Assembly (NCBI GenBank): GCA_945889005.1
Contig: CAMDBI010000002.1
Coordinates: 62,001 to 126,000 of the forward strand
DNA length: 64,000 bases
Reading direction: 5' to 3'
Source: Bacteroides fragilis
GTDB taxonomy: Bacteria; Bacteroidota; Bacteroidia; Bacteroidales; DTGW01
Within the stretch, counting starts at the first letter, position 1. Each line of letters starts with the position of its first letter. A program made the translations under genes and the position numbers. Of the stretch, positions 36,230 through 45,443 are shown in pieces. Under the pieces are notes generated by a model, which was given only the letters and a program-made list of their open reading frames with translations, was not told where the DNA came from and did no database searches.

Positions 36230-36293
36230 GGAACCTCACATGTTTGTGAAATAAATACATATTTGTTTGAATTTTACAAAACATGTGGGTTTC
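36230..36293 (-). other. Imperfect hairpin between korA and korB
   Basis: AACCTCACATGTTTGT (36232-36247) and its partner ACAAAACATGTGGGTTT (36276-36292) form a long imperfect stem just after the korA stop. No T run follows it, so it is more likely an mRNA-stabilising or partial-attenuation structure than a full terminator. Confidence 0.6.
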
Positions 36294-36296
36294 ATG

Positions 36297-38141
36297 TTAT
36301 TTTTCTTCTATACAGGCATTAATTTTATCTTTAATCTCTTTAATGGTAAAAGGCAAACCTTGAACCTTATTGTACTGCAACCAATTGTGGTGAGGGTAAA
36401 ATCCTTTGAGGTAATTGGCAAACTGACCCATATTTAACTCGCATACCAATATTTTCTTATATTTTTCAAGAATTGCTTCGGTGTTTTTTGGCAAAGGCAT
36501 TATGTAGTTAAATTGTGCATGACCAACTTTTTTACCTTCTTGCAATGCTTGCTCTACTGCATAAGTTATAGAACCGTTTGTGCTTCCCCAACCAATTACG
36601 AGAAGGTCGCCTTCTTGTTCGCCCGAAACAATCTGCTCGGGAAGTTTATTGGCTACACGTTGTACTTTTTCAGCTCGCAATTGAACCATCAATTGGTGGT
36701 TTGGACCGTCGGTGGTAACAATACCACTTACGTTTTCTTTTTCTAATCCACCAATTCGGTGTCGCAAACCATCCATACCGGGAACCGCCCATTGACGTGC
36801 AAGTGTTTCGGGATCGCGTTTATATGGTTTGTATTCTGTATCGTTAGCTTTTGCTATAGGGGGATTTATTACAGGCAAATCGGACATTTTGGGTATACGG
36901 AACAATTGCGAGCCATTGCCCAAAAATCCATCTGTCAATAACAAAACAGGGGTCATGTGCTCAACAGCTATTTTTGCGGCCTGAAAAGCAAAATTGAAAC
37001 AATCGGATGGAGACGAAGCTGCAATAACTACCAATGGAGCTTCTCCATTGCGACCATAAAGTGCCTGAACAAGATCACTTTGTTCCGATTTTGTAGGAAG
37101 TCCTGTAGATGGTCCACCTCGTTGAACATTTACAATTACCAATGGAAGTTCTGTCATCACTGCCAAACCCATTGCTTCGCTTTTAAGCGATAAACCTGGC
37201 CCCGATGTTGTTGTAACGGCGAGCGAACCAGCATAAGCGGCTCCGATAGCCGAACAAATACCAGCTATTTCGTCTTCGGCCTGAAATACCCTTGCTCCTA
37301 ACGATTTCTGGTTTGTTATTTCAACCAATATGTCGGTTGCTGGCGTAATAGGATATGAACCCAAAAACAATTGTAAACCCGACTTCTCTGCAGCAGCTAA
37401 TAATCCCCATGCGGTGGCTACGTTTCCTGTTATATTGCGGTATTTCCCTTTTTCGAGTTTCGCTGGTTCGACCTGATACGATTCGAGGGCTTCTATGGTA
37501 TCGGCAAAATCATAACCAGCTTGCAACACCATACGATTCATCTTAATAAGCTCAGGCTTTTTGCCAAATTTCTTTTCAAAATAATCGAAACTATGTTCTA
37601 AACTCCTATTGAAAAGATAGTATATAATACCCAGCGCAAACATGTTTTTCGATTTGTCGGCTGTTTTTTGATCAATACCAGTATCTTTAAGAGTTGCCCT
37701 TGTCAAAGTAGTTATAGGTGCTTTTATAATATTATAGTCTTTCAAAGAACCATCTTCCAAAGGATTGACCTTATATCCAGCTTTTTTCAACGAATCGTCG
37801 TCGTACGAGTCAATATCGGTAATAATGGTAGCCCCCTTTTTGGCCCATTTGAGATTGCCTTTAAGCGAAGCTGGGTTCATTGCAACCAATACATCGCAGG
37901 CATCGCCAAATGTAAGAATCTTTTGCTTACCTATATGAACCTGAAATCCCGATACTCCTGCTACAGTATTTTGTGGGGCTCGTATTTCCGACGGATAATC
38001 GGGAAAAGTTGAAAGATCGTTCCCAAAAATAGCAGATGTGTCGGAAAATAGTGTGCCTGTAAGCTGCATTCCATCTCCAGAGTCTCCTACAAATTTGACC
38101 ACTACACTATCGAGGTCTTTTATTATTTTTTTTACTCCCAT
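36297..38141 (-). CDS. korA: 2-oxoacid:ferredoxin oxidoreductase, fused gamma-alpha subunit (KorA-like)
   Basis: The 614-residue product fuses the gamma domain (about 1-190: VVKFVGDSGDGMQLTGTLF, FPDYPSEIRAPQNTVAGVSG) to the alpha domain (from about 220: GLQLFLGSYPITPATDIL, AVTTTSGPGLSLKSEAMG). This is the common two-subunit arrangement with the beta subunit encoded downstream. The 2-oxoglutarate assignment is by family resemblance; other 2-oxoacids are possible. The protein lacks a fused ferredoxin domain, so electrons go to a separate carrier. Confidence 0.93.
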   Translation of the reverse strand: MGVKKIIKDLDSVVVKFVGDSGDGMQLTGTLFSDTSAIFGNDLSTFPDYPSEIRAPQNTVAGVSGFQVHIGKQKILTFGDACDVLVAMNPASLKGNLKWAKKGATIITDIDSYDDDSLKKAGYKVNPLEDGSLKDYNIIKAPITTLTRATLKDTGIDQKTADKSKNMFALGIIYYLFNRSLEHSFDYFEKKFGKKPELIKMNRMVLQAGYDFADTIEALESYQVEPAKLEKGKYRNITGNVATAWGLLAAAEKSGLQLFLGSYPITPATDILVEITNQKSLGARVFQAEDEIAGICSAIGAAYAGSLAVTTTSGPGLSLKSEAMGLAVMTELPLVIVNVQRGGPSTGLPTKSEQSDLVQALYGRNGEAPLVVIAASSPSDCFNFAFQAAKIAVEHMTPVLLLTDGFLGNGSQLFRIPKMSDLPVINPPIAKANDTEYKPYKRDPETLARQWAVPGMDGLRHRIGGLEKENVSGIVTTDGPNHQLMVQLRAEKVQRVANKLPEQIVSGEQEGDLLVIGWGSTNGSITYAVEQALQEGKKVGHAQFNYIMPLPKNTEAILEKYKKILVCELNMGQFANYLKGFYPHHNWLQYNKVQGLPFTIKEIKDKINACIEEK

Positions 38142-38316
38142 TTTAATTCACTAAAACATTTTAAAAATCTATATTTGACAAATTTTTTACTCTTTAAAAA
38201 TGTAATATTTATGCAATGGTTTTGTATAAATATTACAAAAGCAAAAATAATAATTTGCTAATTATAATTAACATTAAAATAATATATTTTTGAAAAATTG
38301 AAATTTACATTGTAAT

Positions 38317-38832
38317 ATGGCACTTATTAAAGAAGTTAGAGGATTTACTCCACAAATAGGAGAAAATTGTTTTTTGGCCGAAAATGCAACTATTGTAGGC
38401 GATGTTGTAATTGGCAACGATTGTAGTATATGGTTCAATGCTGTTTTGCGAGGCGATGTAAATTCCATTCGCATTGGAAACAATGTAAATATTCAAGATG
38501 GAGCGGTTTTGCACACACTTTACCAAAAGTCGGTGGTAGAAATTGGAAACAATGTTTCGGTGGCACACAATGCTGTGATACATGGCGCCAAATTAAGTTC
38601 CAATGTACTAATAGGCATGGGTGCTATAGTTATGGATCATGCAGTTATTGGCGAAAATTCAATTATTGCTGCCGGAGCAGTTGTGCTATCGAATACTATT
38701 GTAGAACCGGGCTCGGTATGGGGAGGCAATCCTGCAAAAAAAATTAAAGATATTGAGCCTGCTCAAACCTCTGAAATGATTAATAAAATAGCCAATAATT
38801 ATTCGATGTATGCAGGATGGTATAAAGAGTAA
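38317..38832 (+). CDS. Gamma-class carbonic anhydrase-like protein (left-handed beta-helix)
   Basis: The 171-residue product is built of hexapeptide repeats forming a left-handed beta-helix (for example ATIVGDVVIGNDCSIW). Three candidate zinc ligands are visible: the His in AVLHTL, the His in VAHNAVIHGA and its second His. It resembles YrdA/PaaY gamma carbonic anhydrase-like proteins, of which only some are active. It is a single gene with its start 175 bases from the divergent korA. Confidence 0.9.
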   Translation: MALIKEVRGFTPQIGENCFLAENATIVGDVVIGNDCSIWFNAVLRGDVNSIRIGNNVNIQDGAVLHTLYQKSVVEIGNNVSVAHNAVIHGAKLSSNVLIGMGAIVMDHAVIGENSIIAAGAVVLSNTIVEPGSVWGGNPAKKIKDIEPAQTSEMINKIANNYSMYAGWYKE

Positions 38833-38838
38833 TTGGTT

Positions 38839-39045
38839 TTAAGCAGCTTTTAGATTAATTGAAACAGGAATATTTGAAATGGCAGATACATTCATGATCG
38901 AAAATCCAAGAATTCGCCCATCCAAACTTACTTTTTCCATAATATTCTCGTTTTCAGTTTCGATAAAGTATCCATCCGATATTTCAAAAACAACTTCTAA
39001 ATAATCGGCAGCTTTATCGAAATATATATTTAATGCTTTTTCCAT
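38839..39045 (-). CDS. DUF2283-family small protein
   Basis: The 68-residue product has the DUF2283 pattern: IYFDKAADYLEVVF at the start and DGRILGFSIMNVS in the second half. Such proteins are often encoded with a small nuclease-like or DUF4258-like partner and have been proposed as antitoxin-like. Here its ATG overlaps by 16 bases with the end of an upstream frameshifted gene of that kind, which supports pairing. No function is proven. Confidence 0.85.
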   Translation of the reverse strand: MEKALNIYFDKAADYLEVVFEISDGYFIETENENIMEKVSLDGRILGFSIMNVSAISNIPVSINLKAA

Positions 39046-39346
39046 ATTATTGCTCCTTTTTTTAATTTGTCTGTAAAGTAAACTGCAATTATATAACTGT
39101 CATTTTCAATCACTTTAACAACAACACACAACCATTTATTTCCTACACTTGTCGAAACAAAATACTGATAATACAAATCAACTGTCTGATCTGAATTTGA
39201 CTTAATAATATATTCAGGTTCCTGAATTGTTTTCTTTATTAATTCAATAGATACAGTAACTTCAGGATGATATTGAAAATATGATTATAGCGCTCTTCAG
39301 TTACTCGAATCCGACGACCCTGATTATCAATAAATATTTGCTCCAT
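39030..39346 (-). pseudogene. Frameshifted partner of DUF2283 (PBECR/DUF4258-like small protein)
   Basis: From ATG 39346 the frame reads MEQIFIDNQGRRIRVTEERY then NHIF and soon stops. The expected continuation, QYHPEVTVSIELIKKTIQEP and then VVVKVIEND, AVYFTDKLKKGAIIW, is intact in another frame down to the stop at 39030. Restoring one T in the run of four at 39276-39279 (A on the plus strand) would rejoin them as NHIFQYHPEV. The reconstructed product of about 105 residues resembles phage-barnase-like small nucleases that lie with DUF2283 genes. A sequencing error in the short run is a real alternative to true inactivation. Confidence 0.75.
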
Positions 39347-39419
39347 TTAATCCCAAAAATAACAATAAAAACTTGCAAATGCAAATAGATTTGCAACAGG
39401 CACAATTGTTAACTTGTTA

Positions 39420-40247
39420 TTATGCAATAGAAACCTTTTCCGATTGAACTTCGTGGCCCATAAAGATGCCTGCCATTTGGTTAAATTTTTCGGCATTGTC
39501 GGTTGTATAATATTTAATAGAACATCCTTTTGTCAATCTTGCTTCCATATCACGATGTCTGAGCAAATAATTTACCAAACTTACCGATACAATTTCGCCT
39601 TGCGATATAATTGAATATTTACAGGCAAGATATTTTCTTATTTTATCGAGCAACAAAGGGTAATGTGTACATCCCAATATAATGGTATCGATCTTGGGAT
39701 CGTTTCTTAGAATTTCATCGATATATTTTTTTACAAAAAAATCGGCTCCATCGCTATGGTGTTCGTTGTTTTCGACCAAGGGAACCCACATAGGGCATGC
39801 CTGTTGAGTAACCTTTATATCTGGAAAAAATTTATTAATCTCTATTTGATACGAACCCGAAGTAACTGTTCCTACTGTTCCAAACACTCCAACATGCTTT
39901 GAATGAGTATATTTATCGACACTTTCTGTTAAAGGCCTTATTACACCTAATACTCTAAGAGTTGGATCAATATGATTCAAGTCTTTTTGTTGAATATTGC
40001 GCAATGCTTTTGCCGACGAAGTATTGCATGCAATAATAACAAGCGGGCAATCGCAGTCGAACAAATATTTCACAGCTTCAAGTGTATATTTATACACAGT
40101 TTCGAACGAACGAGGCCCATAAGGCGATCGAGCATTGTCTCCCAAGTATATATAGTCATAATCTGGCAGTAACTTTACAATTTCTTTTAAAACGGTAAGT
40201 CCTCCATATCCCGAATCAAACACTCCTATGGCTTGCTTTTTATTCAT
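39420..40247 (-). CDS. murI: Glutamate racemase
   Basis: The 275-residue enzyme supplies D-glutamate for peptidoglycan. The two catalytic cysteines are present in IACNTSSA and ILGCTHYPLL. The N terminus (IGVFDSGYGGLTVLKEI) and YLGDNARSPYG are standard. It ends the long minus-strand envelope block and is separated from the skp-like gene by a hairpin terminator, so it may have its own promoter. Confidence 0.97.
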   Translation of the reverse strand: MNKKQAIGVFDSGYGGLTVLKEIVKLLPDYDYIYLGDNARSPYGPRSFETVYKYTLEAVKYLFDCDCPLVIIACNTSSAKALRNIQQKDLNHIDPTLRVLGVIRPLTESVDKYTHSKHVGVFGTVGTVTSGSYQIEINKFFPDIKVTQQACPMWVPLVENNEHHSDGADFFVKKYIDEILRNDPKIDTIILGCTHYPLLLDKIRKYLACKYSIISQGEIVSVSLVNYLLRHRDMEARLTKGCSIKYYTTDNAEKFNQMAGIFMGHEVQSEKVSIA

Positions 40248-40260
40248 AGTATCAAAAAAG

Positions 40261-40293
40261 AAAAAGCCACTCGGATATACCCAATGACTTTTC
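40261..40293 (-). terminator. Terminator after the second OmpH/Skp-like gene
   Basis: AAAAGCCACTCGG and CCCAATGACTTTT form a stem with some G-U pairs, followed on the minus strand by CTTTTTCTTTTTT. It lies 23 bases beyond the stop at 40316. Confidence 0.7.
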
Positions 40294-40315
40294 TATATCG
40301 ATTAATATTAAATAT

Positions 40316-40831
40316 TTAATTTAACTTCAATTTAATTTTTACCAACGGCAAAATATCGCTGCTATTTTCTGCATGATATATTACTGCTCCGGCACTTACA
40401 TCAAAAACATAAGTAAATCCGTTCTCTTTAGCAACATCGACAATAGCTTTGTTTGCTTTGTCCAATACTGGTTTATAAATCTCTGCTCGAAGTTTTTGAA
40501 TTTCTTGTTCGGCAGTTCCCTGAAATGATTGAATTCTTTGTTGCATGTCTTGCAATTCGGCTTGTTTGGTTTGTTTAATCAAATCCGAAAAAGTTTTTTC
40601 TTTTGCCAAATAATCTTGGTATTTTTTATTCAATTCAACTTGCATCACTTCCAATTCTTCTTGAAGCTTTTTTGCTTCGGTTTCCATTTTTATCTGAGCG
40701 CTATCGCTTTCGGGCATTGCTTGAAGCAAATCCTGTGTATTGATATGACCTAACTTAAGAGGTGATGTTGCTTGCGAAAATAATAAAGAACAAACTAAAG
40801 CGGCGATTACGAATAATAGTGTTTTTTTCAT
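40316..40831 (-). CDS. OmpH/Skp-family periplasmic chaperone (second copy)
   Basis: The 171-residue product has a signal peptide (LLFVIAALVCSLLFSQA) and the Skp-like coiled coil with ending KIKLKLN. LGHINTQDLLQAMPE is the typical start of the mature domain. Skp holds unfolded outer-membrane proteins in the periplasm before BamA inserts them. It is paired with a second skp-like gene 92 bases upstream, the usual situation in Bacteroidota. Confidence 0.92.
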   Translation of the reverse strand: MKKTLLFVIAALVCSLLFSQATSPLKLGHINTQDLLQAMPESDSAQIKMETEAKKLQEELEVMQVELNKKYQDYLAKEKTFSDLIKQTKQAELQDMQQRIQSFQGTAEQEIQKLRAEIYKPVLDKANKAIVDVAKENGFTYVFDVSAGAVIYHAENSSDILPLVKIKLKLN

Positions 40832-40923
40832 TTTATTGATTTAATAATATTTAATACAAATTTATAAAGCTATTTTAATATTCAAAATAAAAATTTGCTA
40901 TTTACATCTTAATTAATAATTTA

Positions 40924-41436
40924 TTAATTTTTATATCCCATTTTTTGTAAAATAAGGTCACTCTTGTCGTATTTAGGATCTGAAAACAAGACTGTTGCAC
41001 CTGCCGATGTATCTAAAATAATGGCATAAGCACCATCGAGCGACAATTCTTTAATAGCTTTATATACTTCTTCCTGAATGGGTTTTACCAATTCTTCGCG
41101 TTTTTTGAACAATAAACCTTCAGCACCGAAGTATTTTTTTTGCAATTCTTTTACTTCTTTTTCCTTGGCAGTAATCTCTTCTTCACGTTTTCTCTTCATT
41201 TCCTCAGAAAGCAGCACTTTTTCGGTTTGATAGTCTTTATACATTTTATCGACTTGTGCATAAAAACCTTCAACCTCATTCTGCCAGGTGTCCGAAAATT
41301 TGTCGAGTTGCTCTTGTGCCGACTTGTACGATGGTATATTGTTTAGAATATATTCGGTATCGACATACGCAAACTTTTGCGCCGAAATCGAGATACTTAG
41401 TAATACTAAGACGATTATTGCTATTTTTTGTTTCAT
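40924..41436 (-). CDS. OmpH/Skp-family periplasmic chaperone (first copy)
   Basis: The 170-residue product has a signal peptide (IAIIVLVLLSISISA), then FAYVDTEYILNNIPSYKSAQ and a long charged coiled coil (MKRKREEEITAKEKEVKEL) as in Skp. It lies 42 bases after bamA, matching its role in delivering barrel proteins. The two copies are diverged in sequence, so they may differ in clients or form hetero-oligomers. Confidence 0.92.
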   Translation of the reverse strand: MKQKIAIIVLVLLSISISAQKFAYVDTEYILNNIPSYKSAQEQLDKFSDTWQNEVEGFYAQVDKMYKDYQTEKVLLSEEMKRKREEEITAKEKEVKELQKKYFGAEGLLFKKREELVKPIQEEVYKAIKELSLDGAYAIILDTSAGATVLFSDPKYDKSDLILQKMGYKN

Positions 41437-41478
41437 ATCCTTTTGTTTTTCTATCGATTAACAAGAATTGTTCCAAAA

Positions 41479-44019
41479 TTATAATTGTTGTCCAAAAATA
41501 AAATGAAATTCACCTTCTCCGGGTGTTGTTGCCCCAGGAATAGGATCGAATGGTATACCATAGTCGAATCCTATGGTTCCCAAAAATGGCAACATAGCAC
41601 GCAAACCAATACCAGCAGAGCGTTTTAGTACAAATGGATTGTAATCGCTAAATTTAGCCCACGAATTTCCGGCATCGGCAAAAATATATGCAAATATGAT
41701 TGCTTGTTCCTTTAACGATATTGGATAGCGAAGCTCCATGGTAAATTTGTTGTAAATATTACCAGCCTGATTCCCTAGGTTTGGCGAATTAAGCACATTG
41801 CCAAATTCATCTATTCGTGGAGTAAGTGCCTCCTCTTTGTAACCTCTTAATGGCACAATGTCATTTGGTAAGTATGAATATGACATTGGCATTCCGCCAC
41901 CACCCAGTACAAACTTCTCGAAAAGCGAATAACCAACATCTTTGTTGTACATACCCAATAAACCAAAATGTGCACGTTGCATAAGTACCAGATCCTGAAC
42001 AATTCTAAAAAACCAGTCTCCTTTAAATACAAATTTATTGTATTCGACTAACTTAGATTTTTGAACCTCGTTCAATGCTTTGTAATCCTTACCATTAAAC
42101 AACGAATATGGCGGAGTTAATTGAACTAAAAACGAAAAGTTAGATCCAGAGCGCGGGTAAATAGGCCGATCGGTCGATACCCTGCTAATTGTAGTAGACA
42201 GGTTGAAATTATTTGCATTAACGGCATTATTTCCGACTATAGCAGAATTAAAAAAACCAGGTATATTTTTTATTAAATAATTATCAAAACCTAAACTGTT
42301 AGAAATCATAAAATAGTCGTCGGGCCATGTAAGCCTACGACCCAAACCTATATTTACGCTTTTTGTAATCATATAGCTGCTTGCATCGCGCCAATCTTTC
42401 AATTGATATGCTCCGGGCGCATATCTCGAATAACTAATGCCTGTCGAAAATGAATTGGGGCGTTTACCTCCCAGCCAAGGTTCTACAAATTGTATTCCAA
42501 ATTGTGTGTAAATGGGGCCACTGGTTCTTGCATTAATGCTCAAAGTTTGTCCGTCGCCACTTGGAAGAGGTCTCCATGAATCTTTTTGAAACATGCTTCT
42601 TGTCGAGAAATTGGAAAAACGCAATCCGACACTCCCAATAAACATGCCAGCTCCCCAGCCACCCGAAATTTCGAGCTGATCATTGGCTCGTTCTACTAAA
42701 TTGAATTCAATATCTACCGTATTGTTTGTTTGATCGGGCAGTGGATTTGGAACAATTTTTTCGGGCTCGAAATATCCCAAACTTGCCAATTCACGTACCG
42801 ATCTAATAATATCAGATTTGCTAAACAAGTTGCCGGGCAAGGTGCGCAATTCGCGACGAACAACATTTTCGTTCGTTTTGGTATTTCCTTTTATTATAAT
42901 TTCGTTTATTGTAAACTGCGATCCTTCATAAATTCGCATTTCATAATCAATAGAATCGTTTTCGACTCTCAATTCTACGGGATTAACATTAAATGCCAAA
43001 TATCCATTATCCATATACAACGAACTCACGGCATCTTCGTCGCTTTGCAATCGCTTGTCGAGTTCTTCCTGGTTAAACACATCACCCTTTTTAATACCTA
43101 GAGTCTGATCTAGCGCGTCTGTTGGATATTTTGTATTGCCGACCCATGTTATGTTTCTAAAGTAATACTTTTTCCCTTCATATAGATTAATGTAAAGATT
43201 TACTCGCTTTTCGCTAACAATTGAAATCGAATCTGATAGTATTTTTGCATCGCGATAGCCATTTTTGTTATAATAATCTATGAGTAAGCTCTTATCTTCC
43301 TTATAGTCGGCCGAAATAAGCTTTGATGTATTAAAAATATTCCAATCGCGACGTTTGGTCTTCTTCATCGATTTTCGCAGCTTCGATGCTTTTACCTGAA
43401 CATTGCCGTCAAAATATATTTCACTAATCTTTACACGCTTATTTTTTGAAATCTTAATAAGTAAATTTGTCTTATATGTTGAAGCAGAATCCGGCTTTTG
43501 TTCGATATCAATTTTTACATTATAATATCCTTTATCTATATAGTGTTTGGTAATTATGGTACGAATACTGCTAATAACATCGTCTGTAACCTGACTACCC
43601 GATCTCAGTTTAAGTTTTTCTTTTAAGTCTGAAAGCTCCGATTTCTTAACTCCTTCATAATCAACTTTCGATAGTCGTGGACGTTCTTTAAGGTATAGAT
43701 CTATAAAAACTTTATCACCTTCTATTTTAGTAATGTTAAACTTTACATCGGAAAATAAACCATGGTTCCAGAATTTTTTTACAATTTTGGTAACTTCGTC
43801 TCCAGGAATGGTAATTTTATCACCAACATTGATCCCTGCCATACTTTGAATCATATTTTTGTCGATTACCTGTACCCCAGAAATTAAGAATTCGGCAATT
43901 TCGTATTCTTTTGGATTAGAATAATCTACAATATTTGAATTGGCAGAAGACTGAGAAAAAATTGTATATGGAGAAATTAGAGAAAAAAGAAAAAGTAATA
44001 AAAAACTATAAAATTTCAT
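41479..44019 (-). CDS. bamA: Outer membrane assembly factor BamA
   Basis: The 846-residue product has a signal peptide, POTRA repeats over about residues 35-430 (for example FLISGVQVIDKNMI, KVDYEGVKKSELSDLK, ITWVGNTKYPTDAL, IIIKGNTKTNENVVRREL) and a C-terminal Omp85 barrel. The barrel carries LRGYKEE, the conserved (V/L)RG(F/Y) motif of the inward loop, and the last strand GEFHFIFGQQL. It inserts outer-membrane proteins. It sits between uppS and skp genes, the normal order in this phylum. Confidence 0.96.
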   Translation of the reverse strand: MKFYSFLLLFLFSLISPYTIFSQSSANSNIVDYSNPKEYEIAEFLISGVQVIDKNMIQSMAGINVGDKITIPGDEVTKIVKKFWNHGLFSDVKFNITKIEGDKVFIDLYLKERPRLSKVDYEGVKKSELSDLKEKLKLRSGSQVTDDVISSIRTIITKHYIDKGYYNVKIDIEQKPDSASTYKTNLLIKISKNKRVKISEIYFDGNVQVKASKLRKSMKKTKRRDWNIFNTSKLISADYKEDKSLLIDYYNKNGYRDAKILSDSISIVSEKRVNLYINLYEGKKYYFRNITWVGNTKYPTDALDQTLGIKKGDVFNQEELDKRLQSDEDAVSSLYMDNGYLAFNVNPVELRVENDSIDYEMRIYEGSQFTINEIIIKGNTKTNENVVRRELRTLPGNLFSKSDIIRSVRELASLGYFEPEKIVPNPLPDQTNNTVDIEFNLVERANDQLEISGGWGAGMFIGSVGLRFSNFSTRSMFQKDSWRPLPSGDGQTLSINARTSGPIYTQFGIQFVEPWLGGKRPNSFSTGISYSRYAPGAYQLKDWRDASSYMITKSVNIGLGRRLTWPDDYFMISNSLGFDNYLIKNIPGFFNSAIVGNNAVNANNFNLSTTISRVSTDRPIYPRSGSNFSFLVQLTPPYSLFNGKDYKALNEVQKSKLVEYNKFVFKGDWFFRIVQDLVLMQRAHFGLLGMYNKDVGYSLFEKFVLGGGGMPMSYSYLPNDIVPLRGYKEEALTPRIDEFGNVLNSPNLGNQAGNIYNKFTMELRYPISLKEQAIIFAYIFADAGNSWAKFSDYNPFVLKRSAGIGLRAMLPFLGTIGFDYGIPFDPIPGATTPGEGEFHFIFGQQL

Positions 44020-44026
44020 CTGAAAA

Positions 44027-44779
44027 TTATTTTAATTCATCGTGCATTTGTTCGCTAGTCTTCCCAAAACGTCTTTCCCTGCTTTGGAAATCGACTATTG
44101 CTTTATGAAAGTCGTTTTTCCGAAAATCGGGCCAAAGAGTATCAGTAAAGTGAAATTCGGCATAAGCAAGTTGCCACAGCAAGAAGTTGCTTATTCGATA
44201 TTCGCCACTAGTACGGATCATCAATTCGGGATCGGGAATATTTGCAGTTTGCAAATATCTACATATTAACGATTCATTTATATCGTTAATTGTAATTTCT
44301 TTTGTTAAAAATTGTTCAGAAATCTTTTTAATAGCATCGACAATCTCCCACCGACCGCTATAATTCAATGCAAGCAAGAGGGTGAGCCCTGAATTATTTT
44401 CTGTTTTTTTAATTGTATTTTTTAATTCCTTAGATACTTTTTGTGGAAGATTGTCGATATCGCCTATTGCAGATAAGCGCACATTGTTATTCATCAATGT
44501 ATCGAGTTCGGCATCGAGGGTCGAAATAAGTAGCGACATCAAAGCATCTACTTCATATTTTGGTCTGCTCCAGTTTTCGGTAGAAAAAGCATACAACGTT
44601 AAATATTTAATACCCAATTCTGCGGCGGCCTCTACAGTTTCGCGAACTGCAATTACACCGTTTTTATGTCCAAAAATGCGTTGGTTTCCTTTTTTCTTGG
44701 CCCAACGTCCATTCCCATCCATTATAACTGCAACATGCAGAGGCATTTTGTCGTCTTGTATTTTTTCTTTATATTCCAT
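44027..44779 (-). CDS. uppS: Isoprenyl transferase (undecaprenyl diphosphate synthase)
   Basis: From ATG 44779 the product is 250 residues. It makes the C55 lipid carrier for cell-wall and glycan synthesis. The cis-prenyltransferase motifs are intact: HVAVIMDGNGRWAKK with the catalytic Asp, GHKNGVIAVRETV, YAFSTENWSRP, and near the end RTSGEYRISNFLLWQLAYAE then WPDF. A longer start at 44815 would overlap the preceding gene by 35 bases; 44779 gives a start directly after that gene's stop. Confidence 0.96.
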   Translation of the reverse strand: MEYKEKIQDDKMPLHVAVIMDGNGRWAKKKGNQRIFGHKNGVIAVRETVEAAAELGIKYLTLYAFSTENWSRPKYEVDALMSLLISTLDAELDTLMNNNVRLSAIGDIDNLPQKVSKELKNTIKKTENNSGLTLLLALNYSGRWEIVDAIKKISEQFLTKEITINDINESLICRYLQTANIPDPELMIRTSGEYRISNFLLWQLAYAEFHFTDTLWPDFRKNDFHKAIVDFQSRERRFGKTSEQMHDELK

Positions 44780-44780
44780 T

Positions 44781-45443
44781 TTAGTTATAAACAGGACAAT
44801 CGATTTTGTTTGCAAAAAGTCTTACTGCCACAAATACACCGGCAAAGTAATACCAGTCGTTTGCATAAAACATACTTGTATTATTAATACTACCAATATT
44901 AGTTTGATTATCGATCTTGTCGCTAAACAATTTTCGAGCATTCCATTCAAACCCAATGCTCCACATATTGCCTAACGCAAATCGACCTCCCAACGTAAAT
45001 GGCAAAACAACTTTATTTGTAGAACTCGATCCAATAAAAGCAGCAAAGCCCAATCCGGTTGAAATAAAAGGGGTAAACGACCTTTTATGTTCGGCAAATT
45101 TAAGTGGTAAAAAATTAAATTCAAACTGTGGGGTCAGATCAAATGCATTTGAAGCAAAAGAATTATTTCTAAATTGCTGGTATTTATCAGTAGACAATGC
45201 ATCGCTTGCCGAGAGCATTAACCAATTAAAAGATGCTTTAACGACATACCGTTGGTTGATATTGTATCTATAATTTAAACCACATGTAACGCCTGGAGAC
45301 CGAAATAATCCTGTAGGGTTTAAATCGCCCAAATAATAAGTGCCACCAATTAACAAACCTAAATCACCCTTTGCTTTCGAAAAAATACATGATGAAATGA
45401 AAATGAATATACCTAAAATAAGACTTCTAATATTAGAAAACAC
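44781..45443 (-). CDS. Outer-membrane beta-barrel protein, DUF6089-like
   Basis: The 220-residue product has a signal peptide and then amphipathic beta strands (GDLGLLIGGTYYLGDLNP, FTPFISTGLGFAAFIG, PFTLGGRFALGNMWSIGFEW). The YYLGDLNPTGLF entry is typical of DUF6089-type proteins that accompany uppS and bamA in Bacteroidota. It starts 11 bases inside the end of the preceding barrel gene. Role in the envelope is unknown; no loop or catalytic motif stands out. Confidence 0.8.
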   Translation of the reverse strand: MFSNIRSLILGIFIFISSCIFSKAKGDLGLLIGGTYYLGDLNPTGLFRSPGVTCGLNYRYNINQRYVVKASFNWLMLSASDALSTDKYQQFRNNSFASNAFDLTPQFEFNFLPLKFAEHKRSFTPFISTGLGFAAFIGSSSTNKVVLPFTLGGRFALGNMWSIGFEWNARKLFSDKIDNQTNIGSINNTSMFYANDWYYFAGVFVAVRLFANKIDCPVYN

